In this document: one piece after another, positions 54,901-64,000 of the stretch
Numbering within the stretch: position 1 is the first letter of the stretch
Layout: the number at the start of each line of letters is the position of its first letter
Origin: Entamoeba invadens IP1
Taxonomy: Eukaryota > Evosea > Mastigamoebida > Endamoebidae
Length of the DNA stretch: 64,000 bases
Assembly (NCBI RefSeq): GCF_000330505.1
Contig: NW_004191622.1
Span: forward strand, 235,106 to 299,105
Reading direction: 5' to 3'
Program-made: the position numbers and the translations under genes
The notes under the pieces: model-generated
What the model saw: only the letters and a program-made list of their open reading frames with translations
Told to the model about the DNA's origin: nothing
Database searches by the model: none

Positions 54901-57308
54901 AACTTGTGGTCGCTCTGGATTTCCGGGTCCACGTGAGTGTCTTTAGTCAGCTCACAGTGACTCTGGAAGACGATTGGAAACTTCGGTTTGAATAACGGAA
55001 GTGAAAACACCATCCCGCCGATCGCGCAAATCTTTTTTCCGCACTCGATGGCCTTTTCCTTCACTTTGTCTTTAGGCGAGTCCAAGAAGTGATTGATAAC
55101 AAACATGACTGTTTTCCCGTATTTTGTGAAATTGGTTCTGTGCGCTAACGACGTGCACAGAATCGTGAGCCAATAGATTTTTTCGTTTGTTGACAATTCG
55201 TTGATAACAATGGTCTCGTTCTTCCTCTCGCAAATTTTGTTCAGTGTGATTTCAATCAATTCATTCGCAAACTTCTCCGAGTAGTACACAAAGATTTCTA
55301 CTATGACGGACAAACACTCGACTAACACCGTACTCTCGCTGATATGTTTCAAGATCTTCCCTTCTATCACTTTACGATGATCTCCTTCAATATGTAATAA
55401 CGTCTCAATCGAGTTGTAGTATTCATTCCCAAGTGAAATCGCTTCCATGTTCGATCCATTTTTCATCATCTCGAGCATCGACCCAAAGTACTCGACAATG
55501 ATCTCCGGAAGTAAATAAAAGACGCCTTTCTGGACTGAGTCTTCACTTACATTATCGGGTGGGGTGTCGACTATATAAAACCTTCTTGAGAGCACCAAAA
55601 ACATGTCTCCGACGATCATGTTGATTTCAGACACATTTGGGTAATTCCTGTGTAACTCAAATACTATTTTAATGATTTCTAAAGCTGTTTCATCATTCTC
55701 GTCAACTAATTCATCGAAGATTTCAATGAATAAAGATACTACTATTAAGTACGTCTGGAAGTGGTGCTCGTCCGGTTTACTCGACAACACTCTCCGTAGT
55801 CTTCTATGATCAATTCCTTAGTATATCTTGGTTCTATGACATTCACCCACTTCAAAATATCTTTGCAAATCATCGTGACGTTATCCATGAAGAACATCGG
55901 CTTCAGTGTCTTAAAAATCGAATACACAAAATGCCGCACACAGGTGGTCCTCATCTTCTCGTGCAACTTCTCATGCACAAAGTACACAACAAGCGATTTA
56001 ATAAATGAAATGACAGAGACAACTCCGTCGTTATCATCAGAAACAGCACGATGGACACTTTCAAAGAACGTTCTGATTCTCAAAAGAGTCTTTGGGACCT
56101 TCAAATTCTCTTCTTCCATCTTTGCATCGGTGTGTTCTGTATGTTCCCCATTCAATTGAAGAATTTCATTTTTCAATAGTGCGATGATCAAGAGCGACGA
56201 GACGCCAATGAACTCCTCCTCGTCCGGTTTGAACACTACAAGGCCTTTAAACGGGTTATTAATTCCGTCCAAGACTCCATCGCCGCCATTAAATTCGTAG
56301 AAGATGTCGTGGTTAATTCTGTCAAACAAAAAGTTGATAAAGTCGTCGTCGGGTAAGAGCTCCGTGTTGACTAAGATATCGGACAAACACATCATGTTGA
56401 AATAGTCCTTAGCATCCGACGTATACCCATGTTCCCATTCCTTCACCATGTCATTCAAAAAGTTGTCGTACGAAAGGGATGGCATGAACGCGTTGATTAA
56501 ATACGTTTTCTTCAATCCATTATTCGAATTCGGGAAAATCCGGATCCTTTCAATGATTTCTTTTGCGTCACTCAATTTAAAAAAGTTCTTGAAATGAATG
56601 AGAAGAAGGCCCGAGAGAAACGGAAGATCCGCTCCTTTATTAATCTTTTTGAAAGATGGTTTGTAGTCGAGTTCCAGCTATATATGAGTCCACCATTTTA
56701 TTCTATTTATTATAATAATTTATAATAAAAAGTCCACTTTTTAATTATTAATTATATTTATAAAATTGAACGTGTTCCAATATAGCGTGACGAGTAAATT
56801 GAACCCGTCAAAATTTTTTTTAAAAATTTTTTAAAAAACTTTTAAAAATCGAACAAACTCCTTTCAACGGGTCTTCTGAGTGGTCTCGAAGATAAATTAA
56901 CCCATAGATTTGGTCGGCATCTGTGATAGTCGAGAACGAAGTAATGTAACTGTCGGGGACGCCAAACATCCCTTTTACATGAGCGGAGGACAAGATGAGT
57001 TCAGTAATCGACGAAATGGCTTTTTGGTGTTTTTTGTTATAGTACGAGTCTGAAATAGAGTTGTATGCGAAAGTTAAGAATTCTTTCAATTCGTCATCCG
57101 TCAGACCTATCCCAGAGTACATGAACTCTTGGAGGTACGAAAGCGTATGAGTCAGTTCAGTATAACTTTTGCTGAGTAAAGCTGGGTTGAGAGCAAAAAT
57201 CGTTTTGTGTACGATGTTTTGAAGAACAGGGACGATGGGAAGATACTTCCCCAAATAACTCTCCCACAACCGTTCGATGGGCCGTTCAGGCACTCTTTCA
57301 ATTTCCAT
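51963..57308 (-). CDS. Proteasome activator PA200/Blm10 (PSME4), three exons with an apparent frameshift
   Basis: Exons 57308-56859, 56677-53530 and 53433-51963; both introns start GTTTGT. Start chosen at Met of MEIERVPERPIERLWESYLG. About 1690 residues of HEAT-like helices. The C-terminal HAYILAVSALIGTYKTDIPP and LLEFWESRKDMWDVYYAPLF match the DUF3437 end of PA200/Blm10, which caps the 20S proteasome and opens its gate. Exon 2 has a reading-frame break between about 55817 and 55745: one frame ends EDYGECCRV and stops at 55745, the other resumes VLSSKPDEHHFQ; a one-base restoration is needed. The protein ends PQYIV and not with the usual hydrophobic-Tyr-X tail (YYA). Confidence 0.75.
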
Positions 57309-57660
57309 TTTTTGAATTTTTGAGTTAGAACCCTTCAGTCTTCTTATTATAAGTTCAAAAGTTAGACTTAGTCCAATTATTGTGGTTTTCTTCACATTAA
57401 TTTTACATATCAAATGTGGATATCATCAGGATTTTTAGCCGTTTTCTCATATGAGGTGATAAACTATAAAATAGAGTTAAAGTATTACAAATTAATAATT
57501 TAAAACAAAGAGTACAGTATAGTTAACAATAGTACAAAACAACTCGAAGATACTTCATTCTAAAACTAAATATTATTAGTTTTAGAATTATTATCAATGA
57601 AAGAAGATTAAAATGACTTTTTTGTGTGATTTAAACTGAAAAACACACACATAATTAACA
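57309..57660. other. Divergent promoter region
   Basis: Between the PA200 start (minus) and the beta-sandwich protein start (plus). AT-rich, contains several TATAGTT strings; no gene. Confidence 0.4.
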
Positions 57661-58608
57661 ATGAAAGGCATCAATTTCAAGACGCGAATTCCATACGAAA
57701 TAGTGAGTGAGTGTTCTGCGTTTTCTGTCGAAGGAAAGAATGGTAAAGTCACAGTCAAGTTGAACATACCGTCTTGTGACTTTGTAGCACACAAAGGGTG
57801 GAGTTTTAAAGGGTCGTGGGTTGGGTTGTATGTAGTTGACCGCGACCAAGATTACAATTATGTAGATTCGATATATCCCGAGACGGAGAAGTCTGTTGTG
57901 ACGTTTACAGGCGTTATTGATGGGATATATGAAGTCCGCTATTTTAGTGATGAGTACCATCGGATTACACAATACACTGCAAAGGTTGTTGTAGGGACGT
58001 TAGTTGTACCTAAGAAAGTCGAAGAGATATTTGATGCCAAGAGACGAGTCGTTGAAGTCACTTTTGATTGTCACGAGTTGCTTGACATGGATTGGTTTGG
58101 GTTATTTCTCGCGAGTGAAAAAAGTCAAAAAAAGCCGTTATGTACGAAGATGGTGTATTCCCAGTGTGAGAAGTATACAATCGATTTGGGCGAGTTACAT
58201 TTGGAGACGTGTCTGTGTGATGGAAATCGATATGTGACGCCCATTGTCTTTCAAATCAGATATTTTCGACAACACTCGACTCGGTATGATAAAAAGATGA
58301 CGTTCACGTTTGTCCCGTCGGGCATTATTAATTGTGTATTTAGTATAGGGAGAGTCAAAGCACTTTTAGCGTGCGGAAATTCTGATATAGTCGTGATGTA
58401 TAAAACTACATCAAACAATTTCTTTGTCGCTGTTAAGGATGACCACAACGTCACAGTCTTCGAAGAAAAATTTGTTAATCAGTCTTATGACGGAGAATTA
58501 CTGTTGAAAATCCCAGAGAACGTTGTACTGAGTGGAACATACTATATCTTTCTCTTGGCTGCAGAGACTAGACGTATCATTGCTATTTCTGAAGCTCTTT
58601 TGATTTAA
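57661..58608 (+). CDS. Protein with repeated SKICH-like beta-sandwich domains, 315 aa
   Basis: ATG at 57661, one exon. Two tandem units share a pattern: SWVGLYVVDRD...GIYEVRYFSD (about 51-103) and DWFGLFLASEK...FQIRYFRQ (about 144-201). WxGLF followed by xxRYF is the hallmark of SKICH/CALCOCO-type and related C2-like beta sandwiches. A third diverged unit may fill residues 220-315 (VFSIGRVKALLACG...GTYYIFLLA). No catalytic motif, signal or membrane segment. Such domains mediate membrane or protein binding. The exact role is unknown and the similarity is by pattern only. Confidence 0.6.
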   Translation: MKGINFKTRIPYEIVSECSAFSVEGKNGKVTVKLNIPSCDFVAHKGWSFKGSWVGLYVVDRDQDYNYVDSIYPETEKSVVTFTGVIDGIYEVRYFSDEYHRITQYTAKVVVGTLVVPKKVEEIFDAKRRVVEVTFDCHELLDMDWFGLFLASEKSQKKPLCTKMVYSQCEKYTIDLGELHLETCLCDGNRYVTPIVFQIRYFRQHSTRYDKKMTFTFVPSGIINCVFSIGRVKALLACGNSDIVVMYKTTSNNFFVAVKDDHNVTVFEEKFVNQSYDGELLLKIPENVVLSGTYYIFLLAAETRRIIAISEALLI

Positions 58609-59315
58609 TAATTTACACTATTTTTTGTTTTTATATGGGTTTCTTAATATGTCTATATTGTTATATGCAACATAACATATCTATGTCGTGGAATTAATAT
58701 AATATGGAATTAAAATCCGTTGTAGAACAATAAAATTGAAAACGAAAACTTTACTTTATAGAAATATATTAATTGGATATTGTCGTATTTCACTTTAATA
58801 TTAATTACAATGATTGCTATTTTAACTGTAAATAACAGATGAAAAATAAAACATATAAGGTATTGTTTTTAATAACAATTAACTCTTCAAAAAAGCAGAT
58901 TGTTGATTGTTGTTATTATTTGTAACTTTGTGTTTAATAAATAACAATCATATTGTTGTAACACTTTTTTGTTTATTTTTTTAAAGTTTCATTGAAACTT
59001 AGCACTATTTGTTCTTTTATTGATCATACAATTTTTGTTATACTCATGTATTTAAAAAGTCTTTAAACTACTTCTTATGTAATAATATAATTCGGGTTGT
59101 TAAAATACATGAATGATTAAATTATGTTCTATGAAAATTTAATAGTATTTCAACACAAAAAACAATTACAGACACTACTTAGAAACATTCTATTAAGCGT
59201 TTCTATTATACACATTCCTCTTTCATTTTTTTTAAATTGTAATAATTTTTATACACAACCTCTGTTTCCTCTTTTTAACTTCCACTTCAAAAACTAGAAC
59301 TAAAAAATAAATAAA
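58609..59315. other. Intergenic, no gene seen
   Basis: AT-rich spacer between two plus-strand genes; nothing recognised. Confidence 0.45.
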
Positions 59316-61179
59316 ATGTTTACACCCTCTTCAGTTCTTTTCCACCAACAAGACAACCCACAAGGTGTTCTCAAGTATCTTCAAGAGAACAAACTTCCTG
59401 ATAATCAGCTTCACCCCATTATTCTTTCTTTACTTTTAAATACTGATAAGGAAATTGTTGAGTCAATATTTAAGCAATATCCTTCTTGTCATACTTGGAT
59501 TAATTCAAAAAGTGAAATACCTCTTTTTACAGCACTTCTAAAAAATTCCAACACCATCGACTTGTTATTGGAGAAGTCGGATCTTTCGTATAAAACTATT
59601 TCGGGCGATACTGTTTTACATTATATTTGCAAGTCTCCAATAAAAGACAAGAAAAAATACATACAAAAGGTTGTGGCCTCTAACATGTTTTTAATTCAAT
59701 CCGAGAATGAAATTGGAGAGACGCCACTCCACTATTTGGCAGCGACTGGGACTAAAGAAGAAGTTGCTTATTTACTTTCTCTTGGTGCTACAAAGACTTA
59801 CTTGACCAAAACTGGATCGATTCCATTGATATATGCTCTTGAAGCTGGGAACACTGAAGCTGCAATTTTGCTCTCAGAAGAATTATCAACCACTGTAGAC
59901 AGTGACAATGGAGAAGATGCTGAAGATGATGAAAAAGAAGAGAAAGATGATGAGTCATTGAGTGGTGATTCTCTTTCGAGTGATGATGATGCCATGACTG
60001 TCTCTGTGATGGCACAAATTTCAAAAGCCGAGCGTCACAAAAACAAGAAGAAGGGGAAGAAAGATTCAGCGAAGAAAGTGAGTACATTAGAAGATCAAGT
60101 TCAACAGATTTTGAGCATCAAAAAGCCGACAAATTTGATTGAAACGGCCAAAAAAGTCAGTAAAAAAGAGAAGTACAAAATTTTAAGTATCGATGGAGGA
60201 GGAATGAAGGGGATATTAGAAGCCATATTACTGAGTCGAATTGTTAAGAAACACCCAAAGTTTTTGAAGAAAGTCAATTTGGTTTGTGGGTGTTCTGTTG
60301 GGTCGATTTTGGCCTCTTTTTTGGTCTGTGGGTATGACCCGGACACCTGTTCCAAATTACTTGAGTTGATCTCAGAGAAACTTTTTGTGAATCCAAATCT
60401 CACACTGAATGAAGCAAAGTATGAGACTAAAAGTCTTCAATTTATTCTTGAGAAGGTGTTTGAAGACACGAGAATTAAAGACGTCAAATGCCATTTTCTG
60501 GTGGACTCCTTTTTGATTGATCCCGAGACAAATCCAAGAGAGTGTAAAGCATGTGCATTCACTAATCTGGAGAAGGGATATGAGAACGAAAAACTCTCGG
60601 ACATTTGCTTGAGAAGTGCGGCAGCACCTACATATTTCCATCCATATCAAAACTATGTTGATGGTGGCATCTTGAATAACACACCCGTTGGAGTCAGTTG
60701 GGCGTACCTCTTTGGAGAACAAGGGTTACAATTAGATCCCAAAAATGTTGTGTGCTTCTCATTGTCTGCTGGCAAGCCGGACCCATATTATATAGATATT
60801 AACAAAATTGGAAATGGTGGATTGGTTCAGTGGGCGACTCAGATCTCTGATACAGTTTGTTGTATTATATATTATATATATAATAATATATATATTATAT
60901 TATTATATTATATATATTATATTTTATTATATATTATTATAATTACTATATTGTACAATATGAATAATTAATAATGACATATAGTTCATGTACGCAACAA
61001 GAAGTTGGTCAGTCAAAGAAGGAGGAATTTACCTTGGAGATAGATGGCTGAGATTCGACCCACCACTCGGTAGAATTATAAAATTGGATCAAATAGAATT
61101 GATCCCAGAATTAAAGGAAATTGCAAATAACGTCGATTTAACTGTCGTCGATAAGTGGCTCGAGAAGTATTGGGACTAA
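59316..61179 (+). CDS. Ankyrin-repeat patatin-like phospholipase (iPLA2 type)
   Basis: Exons 59316-60854 and 60985-61179 join in phase 0 at a GTTTGT...ATATAG intron of 130 bases (its interior is almost pure AT palindrome), giving 577 residues. Residues about 60-190 hold ankyrin repeats (GETPLHYLAATGTKEEVAYL, GSIPLIYALEAGNTEAAILL). An acidic linker covers 195-225. The patatin domain starts with the oxyanion loop SIDGGGMKGI (291-300), the lipase motif GCSVG with Ser327, and the dyad Asp449 in YVDGGILNNTP. Exon 2 supplies the end of the domain (YLGDRWLRFDPPL). It should hydrolyse phospholipid acyl chains in the cytosol, calcium independent by family. It combines the domain order of animal iPLA2 in a compact form. 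Confidence 0.88.
60855..60984 (+). other. Intron of the patatin gene, AT palindrome
   Basis: GTTTGT at 60855 and ATATAG ending at 60984. 60862-60955 is almost wholly TA/AT with long self-complementarity. Confidence 0.8.
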
Positions 61180-62310
61180 TTTATTGAAAGTTGATTAACT
61201 TTAAAATAGAGTAAATAACAAATTATAAATTAGATAATTATTATAATTATAATAATAGAAATTGTTTTATTTTGTTTGAATTTAAATAAAGTTTTCTTGG
61301 TAAAAACAATTGAAATGAACCATTTAATCAATAATTTCATATAAACCGCATTACTCGACATGGTTTTTTTGCTTCAAGCTTTGTGTTTTTAATCATTTCT
61401 TAATTCTTGTGTTTTGATCGAATAATTTAAAGATAAATCTTCAAAGCTTATAATTTATTATAAAAATAAAAGAGTTTGTAAATGTTTAGAATAATACAAT
61501 AATATAAGAAAGCCAAACAATTCATATTTTATTGTTTTACAAAGAATACATTGTTATGTCTTCGAATATGATTCTTGTAGATTATAGAAGATACAATTCA
61601 AATTAAATCAATGAATTATATTGTTTAAACGTGTTTATACTGTTGTTTTTCCAAAGACTAAACCTTTTTCTTAACAATTCTAACGACTTGTTCAAAGAGC
61701 GTAACTCAAAACTTACTCTAGACATTAGACATTTTGTTTTCTAGAGAATACAGTGTTTATAATTAGCCTTTTTAACCACCAAACGTTTATTCACCACATT
61801 TTAGCAATCAAACTTCAACTTTTTTGATCTTTCTTTTTGAGGACTTCAAATTTTTGTAACAACATATTCCATATATTTCTGGAAAATACAAAATATTTAG
61901 TGGTTTTGTAACTACATCTTATAGTTATCTAGACCTCAGTATTTATAATACAACCACGTGGTTTCATTATTTCTGTTTTCTTTTCTTTTAAACAGCAATT
62001 ATAAATTATAATAACATTATTATAAAATAAACTATAAAATTATAACAAATTTGTTAATGAAAATAAATGAAATAATACACTTTTCATTTTAATAAATACT
62101 AACTATACTTCTAGTATATATAACTATTTCAACACACACAAAATCATCAATAGAATATAAAATTATTAAAACAAATACAAATAGAAAACACAAAAAGCCA
62201 TTTTAGCGTATTTTTTAATAAACAAAATATAAAGATTTTTCGAGGTTTTTATTTAAAAAATTTAGTAAAATTTCGTATAAAACGAGAATATGTAACTTGA
62301 TAAAGCAAGT
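61180..62310. other. Long AT-rich intergenic stretch
   Basis: Spacer between the phospholipase and PARG genes. No convincing frame or RNA gene was seen. Confidence 0.45.
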
Positions 62311-63801
62311 ATGTCACGACGTTTAAGTAGCTCTCGTAACCAACCCCTTGTCTACATTTCTCCTTTATTTGGGGAGATACCATTTTTGACGTATTGTCCT
62401 TCCCAAAACATCACAATGGAAACGCACTTGTTCTTGCCGATGTACCAAACTGCAACGAACCAATCAAACACATTATGGTCACAAATCTTTCCTTATTTAG
62501 GAGCAACTAATATTACGGAACTGACAAGACTCTACTCATTCACAACATCAACCACTCTATCATTGATTCAAAGTCTTCCTCAAGTCGAAAGTTCACAGTT
62601 TTTTAGAGACATCTTCCCTATCATCGCTTCTCTTGCAGCAATCCACCCAAAACTCTTCCAAAACCCTTTACCTTTGCCAATAACACAGAACTCGTGTTTG
62701 AAATTAACACGTCTCCAAGTCGCTTCTCTCTTCGCGTTATCATTTTTGGGGGTGTTCAGACTCCCTTTGAAGTTCCAAGACGCCAAACAGTTTCCACGAT
62801 GTCTTGGAATAACTGACAAAGTCGCGGTGACTAAATTTCGATGTTACATGGCTTACTTCTCTACTATAGGAATAGCAGTGATTAACAACGATAAAACTTT
62901 ACAGGAAGTCGTGACGTACCAACGAGTCACTGCACAACCCCCAACATGGGGAAGTATTGATATCCCAATCACCAATAAAATAGATATGCGCGATGGGCTC
63001 ATCGAGGACGAACCAAAAGACGTTTTTAAGTCCGTCTTCTCTTCTAAAGCGGTCGGTGGAAATGTTTTAATCGATGGATGCTCACAAGAGGAGATCCTAT
63101 TCATCAAATGTCCCGAGTGCTTAGTCGCAATGTTAATAACTCCATTTCTTGGCGCAATTGAATCATTTAGAATATATAACGTTATACAATATGCTGATGT
63201 CGTCGGATACGCTGGTGAAATCACGTTCAATGGAAATATAGCGTCACAAAAGAGGTTTGTTCTTTATACTATAATTATATAGTAATTATACTATAAATAT
63301 ACTATACCAATCTCATTCAATTGGAACAAATATGTTGGTGTGTTCTTCTTTATTAATATTTATTACTATTTAAGTATTAATAAGTATTAATAAATATTTA
63401 TAAATAGAATACACAACTTTCTTATGTTTGACGCATTGATTTGCGTTGACAAGAAACTGCAATACACTCGCCAGGGTATCGACCGTGAGTTGAATAAAGT
63501 GTATAGTGCAATTAATTATTTGGATGACGATTTGGACCATATGATGCCCTTTTCGACGGGGAAGTGGGGGTGTGGATCGATGTTAGGAGACCCGCGTTTG
63601 AAGTTTTTAATTCAATTGATGGCCTCATCGGTTTCGGGAAGAATGATGAAGTATCACCCCATGAACGATCCAGTCCATGAAAAGGAAGTCCTATTATTCC
63701 TTCATTCAATATCCTCGAAAGTAGTAACTGTTCGCTCTTTGTATAATTACATTATTCAAGTGAGTGCCTCCAACCCAGAACTTCTTCTTTCTCCTTATTG
63801 A
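62311..63801 (+). CDS. Poly(ADP-ribose) glycohydrolase (PARG)
   Basis: Exons 62311-63254 and 63408-63801 join in phase 2 across a 153-base GTTTGT...AAATAG intron, giving 445 residues. The N-terminal regulatory helices include LKLTRLQVASLFALSFLGVF (family SxxQxxxLLAxAFF). The signature is GGNVLIDGCSQEEI (249-262), with the two catalytic Glu of QEE at 260-261; the third Gly of the usual GGG is Asn. Then VIQYADVVGYAGE, YTRQGIDRELNKVYSAI and TGKWGCGSMLGDPRLKFLIQ (family TGNWGCGAFGGDxxLKxLIQ). It removes poly(ADP-ribose) chains after DNA damage or stress by splitting ribose-ribose bonds. The protein lacks the long disordered N-terminus of animal PARG. Confidence 0.88.
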
Positions 63802-64000
63802 TGTTTTTTGTCTTCATTTAAACTTCATTATAAATTAATAAATTAATTAATTACTAAATAAATAATTAAATTATTAAATTATTAATATATTAAATTATTA
63901 ATATATTATTAATTAATATCTCTTATAACAAAATAAAACTCATCAGATCCTTCATCACTTAATTTCTTTCAAATTCATTTCCACTCCAAGATCAGTAACG
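63802..64000. other. Intergenic to window end
   Basis: AT-rich run, then a GC-richer end from about 63940 that might be a promoter or the start of the next gene; no frame long enough to call. Confidence 0.35.

Noticed and set aside
60862..60955. Cruciform origin or mobile-element end
   Set aside because: The AT palindrome sits wholly inside the patatin intron, with no terminal repeats or duplicated target site.

Overview
The window is nuclear DNA of an amoebozoan parasite of the genus Entamoeba. The firmest evidence is a complete heavy subunit of the Gal/GalNAc lectin (36645-40472), a family known only from Entamoeba. Supporting signs are very AT-rich intergenic DNA, compact genes with short leaders, and short introns that almost all begin GTTTGT. 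The lectin and several other proteins look diverged from what I know of E. histolytica, and a tRNA gene stands alone instead of in a tandem array. I therefore lean towards E. invadens or another divergent species; that is inference.

About 30 protein genes lie on both strands with no operons. Twelve of them are broken by introns, which scatters them over several open frames. I rejoined them using the GTTTGT donor, an AG acceptor and phase: a TOPLESS-like corepressor, Vps16, Sft2, a RhoGAP, a six-segment membrane protein, a PP2C phosphatase, MAT1, a Rab2-like GTPase, an XRCC2-like protein, the proteasome activator PA200/Blm10, an ankyrin-patatin phospholipase and PARG. Utp22 probably has a small terminal intron too. 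Three runs of exactly 100 N are placeholder gaps; two fall inside genes (glucose-6-phosphate isomerase and a USP9X/USP34-like protein).

Layout: 0-14 kb holds translation, transcription and ribosome-assembly genes (eEF1B-gamma domain, Stealth transferase, Myb-SHAQKYF, Utp22, TOPLESS-like) and Vps16. 14-25 kb holds tRNA-Gly(CCC), an LRR protein, Sft2, a kinase, a membrane-anchored cysteine protease, a bacterial-type TcdA, glucose-6-phosphate isomerase and a RhoGAP. 25-36 kb holds a coiled-coil protein, a membrane protein, PP2C, MAT1, the Rab and lineage-specific ORFs. 36-43 kb is a surface-protein stretch (lectin heavy subunit, tail-anchored protein, tetraspanin). 43-58 kb holds two giant solenoid proteins of ubiquitin-proteasome families, a glycosyltransferase and the XRCC2-like gene. 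58-64 kb holds a beta-sandwich protein, the phospholipase and PARG.

No mobile element, CRISPR array or obvious novel multi-gene system was seen. The most interesting items are the TOPLESS-like corepressor, a giant USP-family protein that appears to have lost its catalytic Cys and His, PA200 with an apparent frameshift and a changed C-terminus, a Rab without C-terminal cysteines, and a free-standing eEF1B-gamma domain.
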